DNA from: Jaenimonas drosophilae | Taxonomy: Eukaryota; Euglenozoa; Kinetoplastea; Trypanosomatida; Trypanosomatidae | Direction of reading: 5' to 3' | Length of the DNA stretch: 15,701 nt | Assembly (NCBI GenBank): GCA_030849065.1 | Contig: JASAON010001347.1 | Coordinates: forward strand, 1 to 15,701 | Notes under the pieces: model-generated | Databases searched by the model: none | What the model was told of the DNA's origin: nothing | What the model saw: the letters and a program-made list of their open reading frames with translations, nothing else | Shown here: positions 1 through 7,273 of the stretch, in pieces | Layout: each line of letters opens with the position of its first letter | How positions within the stretch are numbered: position 1 is the first letter of the stretch | Position numbers and translations under genes: made by a program

Positions 1-77
1 TCTGAGCCTGCGGCAATGCCCGTCTTGGCAGCTGTTTTGTAGGCCGCATCGCCAATTTTTGACATGAACTTGAGCAT
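1..77 (-). CDS. 5' end of an unrecognised protein (runs off left edge)
   Basis: Only the first 25 codons are inside the window. They read MLKFMSKIGDAAYKTAAKTG and then IAAGS. The ATG at 77-75 is well supported: it is the first ATG after an in-frame TGA 33 nt upstream, and a polypyrimidine tract with an AG acceptor lies about 135 nt upstream. The visible N-terminus is rich in Lys and Ala with a single acidic residue, so it could form an amphipathic helix, for example a mitochondrial targeting or membrane-binding segment. That is inference from composition only. I do not recognise the family. It follows the PUS1-like gene in the same direction and probably in the same polycistronic transcript. 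Confidence 0.6.
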   Translation of the reverse strand, partial: MLKFMSKIGDAAYKTAAKTGIAAGS

Positions 78-211
78 GTTTGGTTGTTTCTTGTTGGATG
101 ATGGTGATCAATGTGCCACGTTGGCCCTGAGACTGAAGTACAGTAAAATTTGATGGAAATAAATAATGAAGTTGTGTGTGCGTGTTGTTGAGTCAAGAAT
201 ACATTCAACGA

Positions 212-239
212 CTTGTGTGGAAGGAAAAAAAAAGGGAGA
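212..239 (-). promoter_or_regulatory. Predicted spliced-leader acceptor for the left-edge gene
   Basis: On the minus strand a nearly pure pyrimidine run (219-239, including nine T) is followed by its first AG at 213-212. This is the usual kinetoplastid trans-splice signal. The predicted 5' leader is about 134 nt. No RNA evidence is available. Confidence 0.55.
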
Positions 240-290
240 TGGCTACACGGTGGCCCTCGGTACCTGTGTACGCGTGCCTGTACTAAACAC

Positions 291-311
291 ATGATGATGA
301 TGATGATGATG
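291..311. repeat. (ATG/CAT)7 microsatellite
   Basis: Seven tandem ATG units on the plus strand, CAT on the transcribed strand. It lies about 160 nt downstream of the PUS1-like stop codon, in its presumed 3' UTR. Confidence 0.9.
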
Positions 312-472
312 GGAATATGAAGAGTTGTGTGGTGGAGTAGAACCCAAAAAAACACAAGTATTGATGAAGTGAAACAAGTCATTGACTTGTGTGCATGTGA
401 CTTTTGTGTTGTTTAATTGTCATTTACGCGTAGAGTTGTAATGAAAGTAGGCCAAGCACAACCACTTCCACG

Positions 473-2467
473 TTATGGAAGGTCTACCACCCATGCCAAA
501 CGAAGAACATGACGTAGTGATCGCATCCACTTGCCCATAACATCTTCTGCCATTTCATTCCGCAAGATGGTCGCGATGATGTGCTGCCGCTGCACCTCAA
601 GCTCCTCATCCGGAATGCGGGCCACGTCCAGGCCATCTTTGCCCGATCCGTTATTGCCATCGCGCTGAATACGCGCCAAGCGACTGTTGTAGCCGGAGAA
701 GTCGAGGTAGGAGAGAAAGAGGCCGTTGGCGGGTGCCATGGGAATACCACGACGTACACCCTTCTTGAGGAGGTGGTTCTGCACGTGTGAAGCATCCATG
801 CCACAGGCGGACATACAAATCACAGCACCAATCATCTTACGAATCTGGTTGAGCATGAAGCTTTGGCCATGGAGCTCCACACGTACCACCTCAATCCCGG
901 AGGAATAGATCTTCTTCATGTGGTCTCGCATGCGGTCACGCAGGCGACGCTCCTTCTCCTCCTCCAGCAACGGGTGATCTGCTTCTTCACAGGAGCTCAG
1001 CTGCTCGGCATACCAACGTGCAATACTTTCATCTGGCGCGAAGAAGCGCGACGGTGACCACGCCTCCATCGCCTCGGCCAACATGGCGCTATCAGGCTGC
1101 ACAAGAAAGGGGTCGCTGACCTCGATGGAGCGGATGAAGCGGTGGCAGGACGCATCGGTGCCACGACCTCCTGGGGTAAAGTTGTGGAAGCTATGTGTGC
1201 CCTCGTAGGCGTGAAAGAGACCGCGGATGTACTCAAGATGATCATGAGCAATGCGATAGGTTGCTGCACGTGCCATGGCGTCATGAGGTATCTCACGGAA
1301 CAGAATCATGGACTCAAAGAGGCCGTCGTGGAAGTGTGTGGCGTGTTTGGTGGAGAGATCCAGAAAGTCATCCTTGAGTGCTGTCGCGTCACTCACCGCA
1401 GCAGCCGTACCTTCTGCCCCGACATCCTCTTCATGTTTGGCCACCACATTGGTGGAGCTGAGGGAGGTTGGTGGCTCTGACGTGGTGTTGGTTGAGGCCT
1501 CCGCACTGGTGGTGGCAGGGCTGCTGCTGTTCTCGTCTTCTGGAGCTTCGATGTTGCCGACGCACGCGGCGGAGGAGGGCACATCCACCCGGCGATTCTT
1601 TCGTTTGGGGAAGTGGCCTTTGCTCTTCCTGCCACTCGTAGATGTATTGTTGTTGTTGCGTGGGGCTCCATCCTCCTCTTCATCTCGTTGGCGTGTTCGG
1701 GTTGGGCCCGTGACGCACATGCTGTTGGCGCTTGGTACAAAGCCAACCTCCTGCAGTGAGGGCTGGGAAGGGGCAAGGGAACTGGGGAAGTAGTGGAGGT
1801 AGTCGTCCTTGGAGAGGAGGGCAAAGGTGGGTAGGTAGTACTCATACTTGCGGCCACCACAGCAGAGGTAGGCGTTGAAGCTTCGGGTCACTGGCACCAC
1901 ATCAAAGACGTGAATAGCAGGAGGAAGGGCCAGATTCAGCAGGCGCTTGGCCTCCGCACAGCTGTAGGTACCTTCGCTCTCATCGTCAGCATTTGAATCC
2001 TTCTTTTCTCCATGTTCTCCTTCTTCTCCGGATTGGTTGGTGTTGGTGTTGGTGGCATGGAGTTGTGCCTGTTGTGCCGCCACGTAACCCGGGTGGTAGG
2101 GCAGCATCAATGCCACAGACACCACGTTGCACAGCGCATGAACGCCCTTGTCTGTGCGACTTGCACGCTCAAAGTTAAGAAGCTGCTGCACCTTCACGTT
2201 GGCCATGTTGACGCGGCTGATCATGTCCGTCTCGAAGAGGGCCGTCATGAGGGCCTCCTCAATGGTGGGATAGTCGGGCAAATGGTTCCACTGCAGCCCG
2301 CAGTAGCGCTCACCAACATAACCAAAGACGATGGCCACCTTCCGCTTCGTCCGCAGCGACTTGAGGCCGTCGGGAACGCGGTAGTACTTGTTCGGCGTGC
2401 ATCCTGGGATCACTGGAACGAAGTCGGTCTCTGCCGTCGTTGCCGAATCCGCTTCCGTAATAGACAT
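473..2467 (-). CDS. PUS1: tRNA pseudouridine synthase, PUS1/TruA family
   Basis: Predicted to convert uridine to pseudouridine in tRNA and perhaps other RNAs. The protein is 664 aa from the ATG at 2467-2465; the open frame continues upstream only through non-ATG codons. The TruA signature RASRTDKGVHA is at residues 101-111, with catalytic Asp106. PUS1-type blocks follow: RSFNAY and RKYEYYLPTFALL (195-218), GTHSFHNFTPG (423-433) and GQSFMLNQIRKMIG (534-547). A low-complexity stretch of about 150 residues (roughly 220-370), rich in Ser, Thr, Glu and Asn with a basic patch KSKGHFPKRKNRR, splits the catalytic domain between conserved blocks. A second insert (about 138-168) is acidic and Asn/Thr rich. 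The family's usual length is around 400-430 aa, so the inserts explain most of the excess. Family assignment is firm; PUS1 rather than a close paralogue is inferred from the HFHNFT and SFMLNQIRKM blocks. Confidence 0.88.
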   Translation of the reverse strand: MSITEADSATTAETDFVPVIPGCTPNKYYRVPDGLKSLRTKRKVAIVFGYVGERYCGLQWNHLPDYPTIEEALMTALFETDMISRVNMANVKVQQLLNFERASRTDKGVHALCNVVSVALMLPYHPGYVAAQQAQLHATNTNTNQSGEEGEHGEKKDSNADDESEGTYSCAEAKRLLNLALPPAIHVFDVVPVTRSFNAYLCCGGRKYEYYLPTFALLSKDDYLHYFPSSLAPSQPSLQEVGFVPSANSMCVTGPTRTRQRDEEEDGAPRNNNNTSTSGRKSKGHFPKRKNRRVDVPSSAACVGNIEAPEDENSSSPATTSAEASTNTTSEPPTSLSSTNVVAKHEEDVGAEGTAAAVSDATALKDDFLDLSTKHATHFHDGLFESMILFREIPHDAMARAATYRIAHDHLEYIRGLFHAYEGTHSFHNFTPGGRGTDASCHRFIRSIEVSDPFLVQPDSAMLAEAMEAWSPSRFFAPDESIARWYAEQLSSCEEADHPLLEEEKERRLRDRMRDHMKKIYSSGIEVVRVELHGQSFMLNQIRKMIGAVICMSACGMDASHVQNHLLKKGVRRGIPMAPANGLFLSYLDFSGYNSRLARIQRDGNNGSGKDGLDVARIPDEELEVQRQHIIATILRNEMAEDVMGKWMRSLRHVLRLAWVVDLP

Positions 2468-2538
2468 GACGTGATCAGTGCCCAACACAATGAAACTATA
2501 CAATGAAGAGAGGAGCTACACAACACCACGACGTACTA

Positions 2539-2590
2539 CTAACAAGGTGAAGAGTAAGAGAGGGGGAGGGTGCAGGGGGGATGGAAGATG
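2539..2590 (-). promoter_or_regulatory. Predicted spliced-leader acceptor for the PUS1-like gene
   Basis: A long C/T-rich tract on the minus strand (about 2544-2588) is followed by its first AG at 2540-2539. This predicts a leader of about 71 nt to the ATG at 2467. It places the non-ATG upstream extension (to 2503) inside the leader. Confidence 0.55.
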
Positions 2591-2696
2591 CACGTCACAG
2601 TCCAAGCCGCACAGACAACTTCTTTTTTTCCCCTCTTCTCCGCACCACACACCACAGTGCGTGGATGCACGACGAAGGAGGTCCTCATCAGAGAAA

Positions 2697-2710
2697 GTGT
2701 GTGTGTGTGT
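2697..2710. repeat. (GT)7 dinucleotide repeat
   Basis: Seven GT units on the plus strand, CA on the transcribed strand, about 140 nt past the RRP9 stop codon and upstream of the next polypyrimidine tract. Confidence 0.85.
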
Positions 2711-2850
2711 TAGTGGAAGGTGTTCTTATTCGCTCAGAAACGCACATACTTGTGTAGATGCGTGTGCTTATTTTGGTATGGTTTTATTCAGAAGTCAGAT
2801 GAGGTCTGCCGCCACCACGGACCTACACACCATTTGTGTGTGTTGTTGGC

Positions 2851-5022
2851 TTACTTCTTCTTCATCTTCTTGGTCTTGGAAGCAATCTTCACCGATTTGG
2901 TCGTGACTGATGATGACGAGGCCGCTGACTTCTTGGCGCCCTTCAGCTTCTTCTTCGCACCACCGGGGCGGCGTGCTGCATCTTCAGTGCGCTTTGCCGG
3001 TGCGTGGTCATCCTCACCCTTGACGCTGTTGGAGCCACGGGAGAAGATGAGCTGCCCATCTGGGCCAAGACGGAAGGCTGACGACGAGGTGGCTGCAGAT
3101 GCTGCTGCCCCTCCCTGGCGCGACGATGATGTGGCCAAGCTCTCAAGCAGGCGTTGATGGGCGGCGCTGCTGGCTTCTTCGTCGCCATGCTCCTCCTCGT
3201 CATTATCATCGCCGTCCACCTTCTCCGCTGCATCTTCGGCCGCATCGTAGCCGTAGAGCTGCGCAGGAATGTGCTCCATGTTCGGCATCCCCTGCAGTTG
3301 TTGATGACCAACAGGGGTCAGCGGAACCACGCAGACGGAGTTTAGGGCGCTACGCTGCACCACCCAACGACCGCGACGTGGCTCCTTGCTACAGGCCACG
3401 TAGAGCACCTCACCCTGTGGGCTGAAGGCCAAGGACGTCACGAGAGCGCACACAGGAATCTCCGCAAGCAGCTGCATCTCCGCCGCCTGTGGCTTGGCCT
3501 CCTCATCGGCCCCATCACTACGTCTGCCTGGGGCGGTGGCGCCACTGCCCACTTGCACAAGCCGCCACAGACGCACAACCCCATCGTAGCTTGCGGAGGC
3601 CATCACATCGGCGTAGGCCACCGTCGCGACGGCAGTAATGGGGTTTGGCACATTCGATGCCGCACCAGAGGATGAGGAGGAGGAGGACGAAGAGGTTGTG
3701 GTGGCAAACACATTCTCCAGACCCGTGCCATCGCCCGTAAACCCACGTCCGTGCGCCCTGGGCTTCACCATGAGCGGACGGCGTCGGTTAACATCAAAGA
3801 CCACGAGCGATCCATCTTCTGCGCCACACACAACGATTGATTCGTTGAGCATCGCCACGGCGGTGAGGGTGACGCTGCACACCTCCTTCTTTTCTTCCGG
3901 GCTGAGGGCTGCGGATGGTGCGCCAAAGCCCTCCACCCGCATAGCCTCTCGCCGGTGTTGGGTGGTGTAGGAGTAGGCCTGCTGCGTGGCAGCATCGGTG
4001 CGCCAGAAGCGCATCGTGCCATCTTCACCCACGGTGGCACAGGTCTCACGACGAAGGCCGTGGAGGCCCGTGACGGATCCCTCATGACCAAAGAGCTTGT
4101 CCTGGGAGAGCATCTCCGGCACCGACCACACGCGCAGGGTGGCATCTTCACTGGCACTCAGCAAGATGGAGGTCAGCGGGCGGAAGTAGAGGCCCGTGAT
4201 GGGGCGGCGATGCATGAAGAGAAGACCCTTGTAGGCGAGGCTCATCGTCTCCCACACGGCGATGGAGCCATCGGCGGCACCCGCAGCGGTGTAGGACGTG
4301 CATGAATGATCCACCGTCGTTCGCTCGTACAAATCCCGCGTGGTTGGGCGGCTGTCGCGGGTATCACTCACCGCGATCGAGACGATGGCGGCAGGCATCG
4401 GGGGCTCCAAGAGACGTTTTCCATGGCGTTGACGTGCTTCATGCGCGGAGCGCGCCATGCCAGAGGCGTTGCGCTCATGTGGGGCCAAGTCTGCCATGTA
4501 TACCTTGCCAGATTTATCACCAAACACAACCAGGTCCGTGCCGAGGGTTGTCACGGCTGTCACAGCGTTGCAGTTGTGGTGGACGCGCACCATGGCATGA
4601 TGATGATCCTCGCCACGCTGCTGCTTCTCGGTGCTCGGTGCCTTCTTGGATGGCTTTGCCCCACGTTGCTGCTGCGATTCCAGGAAGCGGAGGATGTTAG
4701 CGGACACTACACGCTGCTTCGTGCCTGCGGCAAGGCGGGCTTCCTCCAACAAGGCTCGTCGTTGATCATCGAAGAGGTCTGCGTCAATGTCCTCCGTGGC
4801 AGCGATCTCACGCAGACGCGTGTTTACGTCGTCGCCAATCTTCTTGAGCAGCTCCGCGCGCTCGTTGCCGTGCTCCAACACATCATCCCGTGTGAGTGTG
4901 GGCTTGCGAGCACCCATTCGCTCAGCATCTCCGCTCGTGGAGCTATCACGCTGGCGCTTCTTTTCGTGAACCGCTGCTGCGGCAACCGCCGCCTTCTTCG
5001 CCGCCTTCCTCTTTGCGAGCAT
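2851..5022 (-). CDS. RRP9: U3 snoRNP WD40 protein RRP9 / U3-55K
   Basis: A nucleolar WD40 protein expected to bind U3 snoRNA box B/C within the SSU processome, acting in early 18S rRNA processing. The protein is 723 aa. The N-terminal 120 residues are basic then helical (NLS-like KRKAAKKAA at 4-12), followed by a WD40 propeller at about 143-567. Clear blades include DGSIAVWE (251-258), SEDATLRVWS (291-300), GEDGTMRFWR (332-341), EDGSLVVFD (402-410) and YDGVVRLWR (479-487). RRP9-specific blocks are KLFGHEGSVTGL (309-320), the RRPL-x-K-x-RAHG segment (414-425) and RGRWVVQRSALNSVCVVPL (550-568), matching the end of the human protein. The remaining 155 residues are an acidic, Ser-rich and finally Lys-rich tail absent from human RRP9. 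A seven- to nine-Ser run sits at 444-452. The ATG at 5022 is followed at once by the basic N-terminus. Confidence 0.92.
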   Translation of the reverse strand: MLAKRKAAKKAAVAAAAVHEKKRQRDSSTSGDAERMGARKPTLTRDDVLEHGNERAELLKKIGDDVNTRLREIAATEDIDADLFDDQRRALLEEARLAAGTKQRVVSANILRFLESQQQRGAKPSKKAPSTEKQQRGEDHHHAMVRVHHNCNAVTAVTTLGTDLVVFGDKSGKVYMADLAPHERNASGMARSAHEARQRHGKRLLEPPMPAAIVSIAVSDTRDSRPTTRDLYERTTVDHSCTSYTAAGAADGSIAVWETMSLAYKGLLFMHRRPITGLYFRPLTSILLSASEDATLRVWSVPEMLSQDKLFGHEGSVTGLHGLRRETCATVGEDGTMRFWRTDAATQQAYSYTTQHRREAMRVEGFGAPSAALSPEEKKEVCSVTLTAVAMLNESIVVCGAEDGSLVVFDVNRRRPLMVKPRAHGRGFTGDGTGLENVFATTTSSSSSSSSSGAASNVPNPITAVATVAYADVMASASYDGVVRLWRLVQVGSGATAPGRRSDGADEEAKPQAAEMQLLAEIPVCALVTSLAFSPQGEVLYVACSKEPRRGRWVVQRSALNSVCVVPLTPVGHQQLQGMPNMEHIPAQLYGYDAAEDAAEKVDGDDNDEEEHGDEEASSAAHQRLLESLATSSSRQGGAAASAATSSSAFRLGPDGQLIFSRGSNSVKGEDDHAPAKRTEDAARRPGGAKKKLKGAKKSAASSSSVTTKSVKIASKTKKMKKK

Positions 5023-5127
5023 ACTACACCACTACACACCTGTGTCACTGTGTCTGTGTGTGTGGGGGAGGAGATGATGAAGATGCGTCTACGCCCAATC
5101 AAGACGAGGTTGGCGGTGGTGATGTTG

Positions 5128-5167
5128 CTAGAGGTGTGTGTGTGAGTGCGAGAGGAGAAGGAGGATG
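5128..5167 (-). promoter_or_regulatory. Predicted spliced-leader acceptor for RRP9
   Basis: A pyrimidine-rich tract at about 5150-5167 on the minus strand is followed, after a CA run, by its first AG at 5129-5128, giving a leader of about 105 nt. A second C/T tract at 5063-5084 with an AG at 5055-5054 is an alternative site much nearer the ATG. Confidence 0.5.
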
Positions 5168-5248
5168 TACGAGAGAGGATGTTGGGTCCATAATGGCGCG
5201 AAGGGTGAAACTTCTATAATAATGTTGGCATCGCATGGAAGTGAGTTT

Positions 5249-5264
5249 GTGTGTGTGTGTGTGT
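5249..5264. repeat. (GT)8 dinucleotide repeat
   Basis: Eight GT units on the plus strand, CA on the transcribed strand, 44 nt past the MON1 stop codon. A shorter GT run is at 5134-5144. Confidence 0.85.
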
Positions 5265-5307
5265 GGTGGAGGAAGGATAATGATGATGCCTATCCAGCAT
5301 GAAAGAG

Positions 5308-6912
5308 CTACGCACAGCACCACTCCTGTAGTGCGGCGTACTCCGTAACAAAGCACGGCCACCCAGCTGCAGCTTGTTGTAGGAAGCCAAGCATCTCCTC
5401 ACGCGGCGTGGCGGGGAGAAAGACGGTGATGAGTGTTGTGGATGTGGCATCAGCACATGGACCAATTCGTTGCATCGCGATGCTCCACGCATCATCTTCA
5501 TCGAGCACCAACTCTGATGAGGAGGACATCACCCGCAGAAGCAGTGCAATGCGCTGCGCTATCGCGGGCTCCGAAGGCATGGTCGTGGAGCTGCGAAGAT
5601 GGCCGCGGAGTCCACGACGACCCGCAGCGGCGTTCGTTGTGAAAACTACCCCAACCCATCGTAGTGGCAGCGGCAATGTGTTTGGCGTAGAGCTGTCTGA
5701 GGTACTCACTATCCACCGCCATGCATCACCATCAACATCCGCAGAAGAGGCGCGTATGAGGCTGGTGTGAGCCGCCCCACCTTCTTCAAGCTGCTGGAGC
5801 AGTGAGCCAGCGCTGTTGCTACTCCCGTCGTGGACCAAGGCTGCTGCCATCTCCCCGGCGTGCGCCGAGAGTGTTGGGAAGTCTGCCGCATCAGTTGCAA
5901 TCTGCAGCAACATGATCGAGCTCGTGGATGTGTAGGACGATGGCGATGGTGAACGACGGCATGCATCTCCATCCTCAAGGCTGGCACTGCTTTGTCGGGC
6001 GTGGGCCCCCAAATTGCAGCAGTAGCACCAGAGGAAGCTTGCTGGGCAAAAGTCTGCAAGACACAGTGGAATCCATGCCTCCCCGGGCTGACGTCTCTGG
6101 AGCTCCATGGCCATGTGCTGAAGGAGACGTACATCACGCATGGAGAGAGAGCCACACATGTGCATCATCTCGGGCTCACCACTGCTCTCCACCACCGTCG
6201 CGTCGGGCGTGCGGCGATGTTGGTCATAGCTCTGCTGGGGCCCCATCATCGCCAATAGGCCAGAGGAGCTCAAAACAAAGGTGTATAGGTGGCTCTCCAT
6301 GTGCGTGTGTCCTTCCCCGACTCGGTAGTGCTGTTGCAACAGATGCTGCAGCCGCCGACGTACATCGGCCGCAATCGGGGCCACTGCCACGGCATCCACG
6401 GCGGCCTCTATACGCTGGACGTGATGGGCAATCAACGTCCGTAGCACACAAAAGTCTGCCGGGGAAAAGAGTGAACGAGCATCGTAGTTTGGTGCTCGCT
6501 GAAGCACAGTATTCATTGTGGGGGCCACTGCACACACAAAGTGCTCCACCATTCGAAGTAGCTCCAGCCCGCGCGCGGCGTTGGCTGGCCCACCCGCTGA
6601 CTGCCGTGTGGCGTAGACGTAGCGCAACTCACCACGCTGATGGAAGTAGATGCCGTAGGAAGACCCTCCAAAGACGATGTACTGCAGATCCTCAGTTGTT
6701 GTTGTTGTTGTGTCACTGACAACACTTTGCTGTGGAAGCTGTGAAGGCATACTCATGAGCACAAGCAGCACACCACAGAGTGGGGCAAAACCTTCATCTT
6801 CATCCTCCACGTAGGAGAAGATGGGCTTTCCTGCGCTCGTGAAGACCAACACATGCATCGGAGCATCAAGGAAAGGGTTGGAGCCAGCACGGCTGCTGTC
6901 AGAATCTGCCAT
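5308..6912 (-). CDS. MON1: Vacuolar fusion protein MON1
   Basis: Subunit of the MON1-CCZ1 complex, the guanine nucleotide exchange factor that recruits and activates Rab7 during endosome maturation and lysosome or autophagosome fusion. The protein is 534 aa, close to the family's usual 550-650. Three longin-like regions are visible. The first (about 19-195) has the MON1 opening HVLVFTSAGKPIFS (20-33), then the strand DLQYIVFGGSSYGIYF and a NYDARSLFSPADF block (142-154). The second (about 205-360) has LYTFVLSSSGLLAMM (209-223) and the hallmark GEAWIPLCLADFCPASFLWCY (277-297). The third (about 395-530) is weaker and ends TEYAALQEWCC. A Ser-rich loop (307-332) interrupts the second. A six-Thr run encoded by a trinucleotide repeat sits near residues 68-73. 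The ATG at 6912 is well placed. The partner CCZ1 is not in this window. Confidence 0.9.
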   Translation of the reverse strand: MADSDSSRAGSNPFLDAPMHVLVFTSAGKPIFSYVEDEDEGFAPLCGVLLVLMSMPSQLPQQSVVSDTTTTTTEDLQYIVFGGSSYGIYFHQRGELRYVYATRQSAGGPANAARGLELLRMVEHFVCAVAPTMNTVLQRAPNYDARSLFSPADFCVLRTLIAHHVQRIEAAVDAVAVAPIAADVRRRLQHLLQQHYRVGEGHTHMESHLYTFVLSSSGLLAMMGPQQSYDQHRRTPDATVVESSGEPEMMHMCGSLSMRDVRLLQHMAMELQRRQPGEAWIPLCLADFCPASFLWCYCCNLGAHARQSSASLEDGDACRRSPSPSSYTSTSSIMLLQIATDAADFPTLSAHAGEMAAALVHDGSSNSAGSLLQQLEEGGAAHTSLIRASSADVDGDAWRWIVSTSDSSTPNTLPLPLRWVGVVFTTNAAAGRRGLRGHLRSSTTMPSEPAIAQRIALLLRVMSSSSELVLDEDDAWSIAMQRIGPCADATSTTLITVFLPATPREEMLGFLQQAAAGWPCFVTEYAALQEWCCA

Positions 6913-7017
6913 CCATGCGCAGGACTACACACACACTGGAGAAAACGTTCTTGTTGCTTCCGTAGCCGCGGCAGTGGTATGCTGCTGTGTGTCTGATGAG
7001 ATGTACTACAGCTGCAG

Positions 7018-7100
7018 CTAGTGACAACAGAACAAGTGAAGAGATGTGTTGTATGTGGATGCGATGATGATGAAGATGAAGTAACAGTGTAGGAAAAGAA
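7018..7100 (-). promoter_or_regulatory. Predicted spliced-leader acceptor for MON1
   Basis: A T/C-rich tract on the minus strand (about 7062-7100) including CATCATCATC is followed by its first AG at 7019-7018. The predicted leader is about 105 nt. Confidence 0.55.
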
Positions 7101-7227
7101 GAACATGAGAGCGTGTTGCAAGTGTATCAAGATACACCAACATGAGGTCCACAGAAGGCAAAAAGAAAAACAATTGGATGGGAAAGATGATATTAACGAC
7201 GGAGAGAAGAGTGACGAGAAGCAATGA

Positions 7228-7237
7228 CCCCCCCCCC
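7228..7237. repeat. C10 homopolymer (G10 in the transcript)
   Basis: Ten consecutive C on the plus strand, starting 36 bp below the calpain stop codon. It lies in the 3' UTR, so any length error here does not affect a protein. Confidence 0.9.
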
Positions 7238-7273
7238 TATACACGCACACGTACACACGGAGTCCAGGAGCAG

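Larger units (their letters stand above)
78..472. other. Intergenic region between the PUS1-like gene and the left-edge gene
   Basis: These 395 bp hold the 3' UTR of the PUS1-like gene and the 5' leader of the left-edge gene. Visible structure is a (CAT)7 microsatellite on the transcribed strand at 291-311, a GT-rich stretch around 172-190, an A7 run near 345-351, and the polypyrimidine tract and AG described separately. I see no small coding region or structured RNA. Confidence 0.6.
2468..2850. other. Intergenic region between RRP9 and the PUS1-like gene
   Basis: These 383 bp hold the RRP9 3' UTR and the PUS1-like leader. They contain a (GT)7 run at 2697-2710 (CA on the transcribed strand), a short T7 run near 2622-2628, and the C/T-rich acceptor tract. 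Nothing with coding or structured-RNA character was seen. Confidence 0.6.
6913..7273. other. Intergenic region between the calpain and MON1
   Basis: These 361 bp hold the calpain 3' UTR and the MON1 leader. They contain a C10 homopolymer at 7228-7237, two purine-rich plus-strand stretches (7149-7224 and 7062-7100) that are pyrimidine-rich in RNA, and a short AC run at 6927-6936. No gene was seen. Confidence 0.6.

Noticed and set aside
2468..2503. Twelve-codon upstream extension of the PUS1-like gene
   Set aside because: It would need a TTG start. The ATG at 2467 follows a good acceptor and is the first ATG in frame.
2561..2580. G-run cluster on the plus strand as a possible G-quadruplex
   Set aside because: Only three separated G-runs of three or more are present, and it is fully explained as the complement of the PUS1 polypyrimidine acceptor tract.
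4306..5145. 279-codon open frame on the plus strand
   Set aside because: Antisense to the N-terminal half of RRP9 and its leader; the WD40 blocks support only the minus-strand frame.
5928..6719. 263-codon open frame on the plus strand
   Set aside because: Antisense to MON1, with a Cys/His/Arg-rich composition typical of shadow frames in GC-rich coding DNA.
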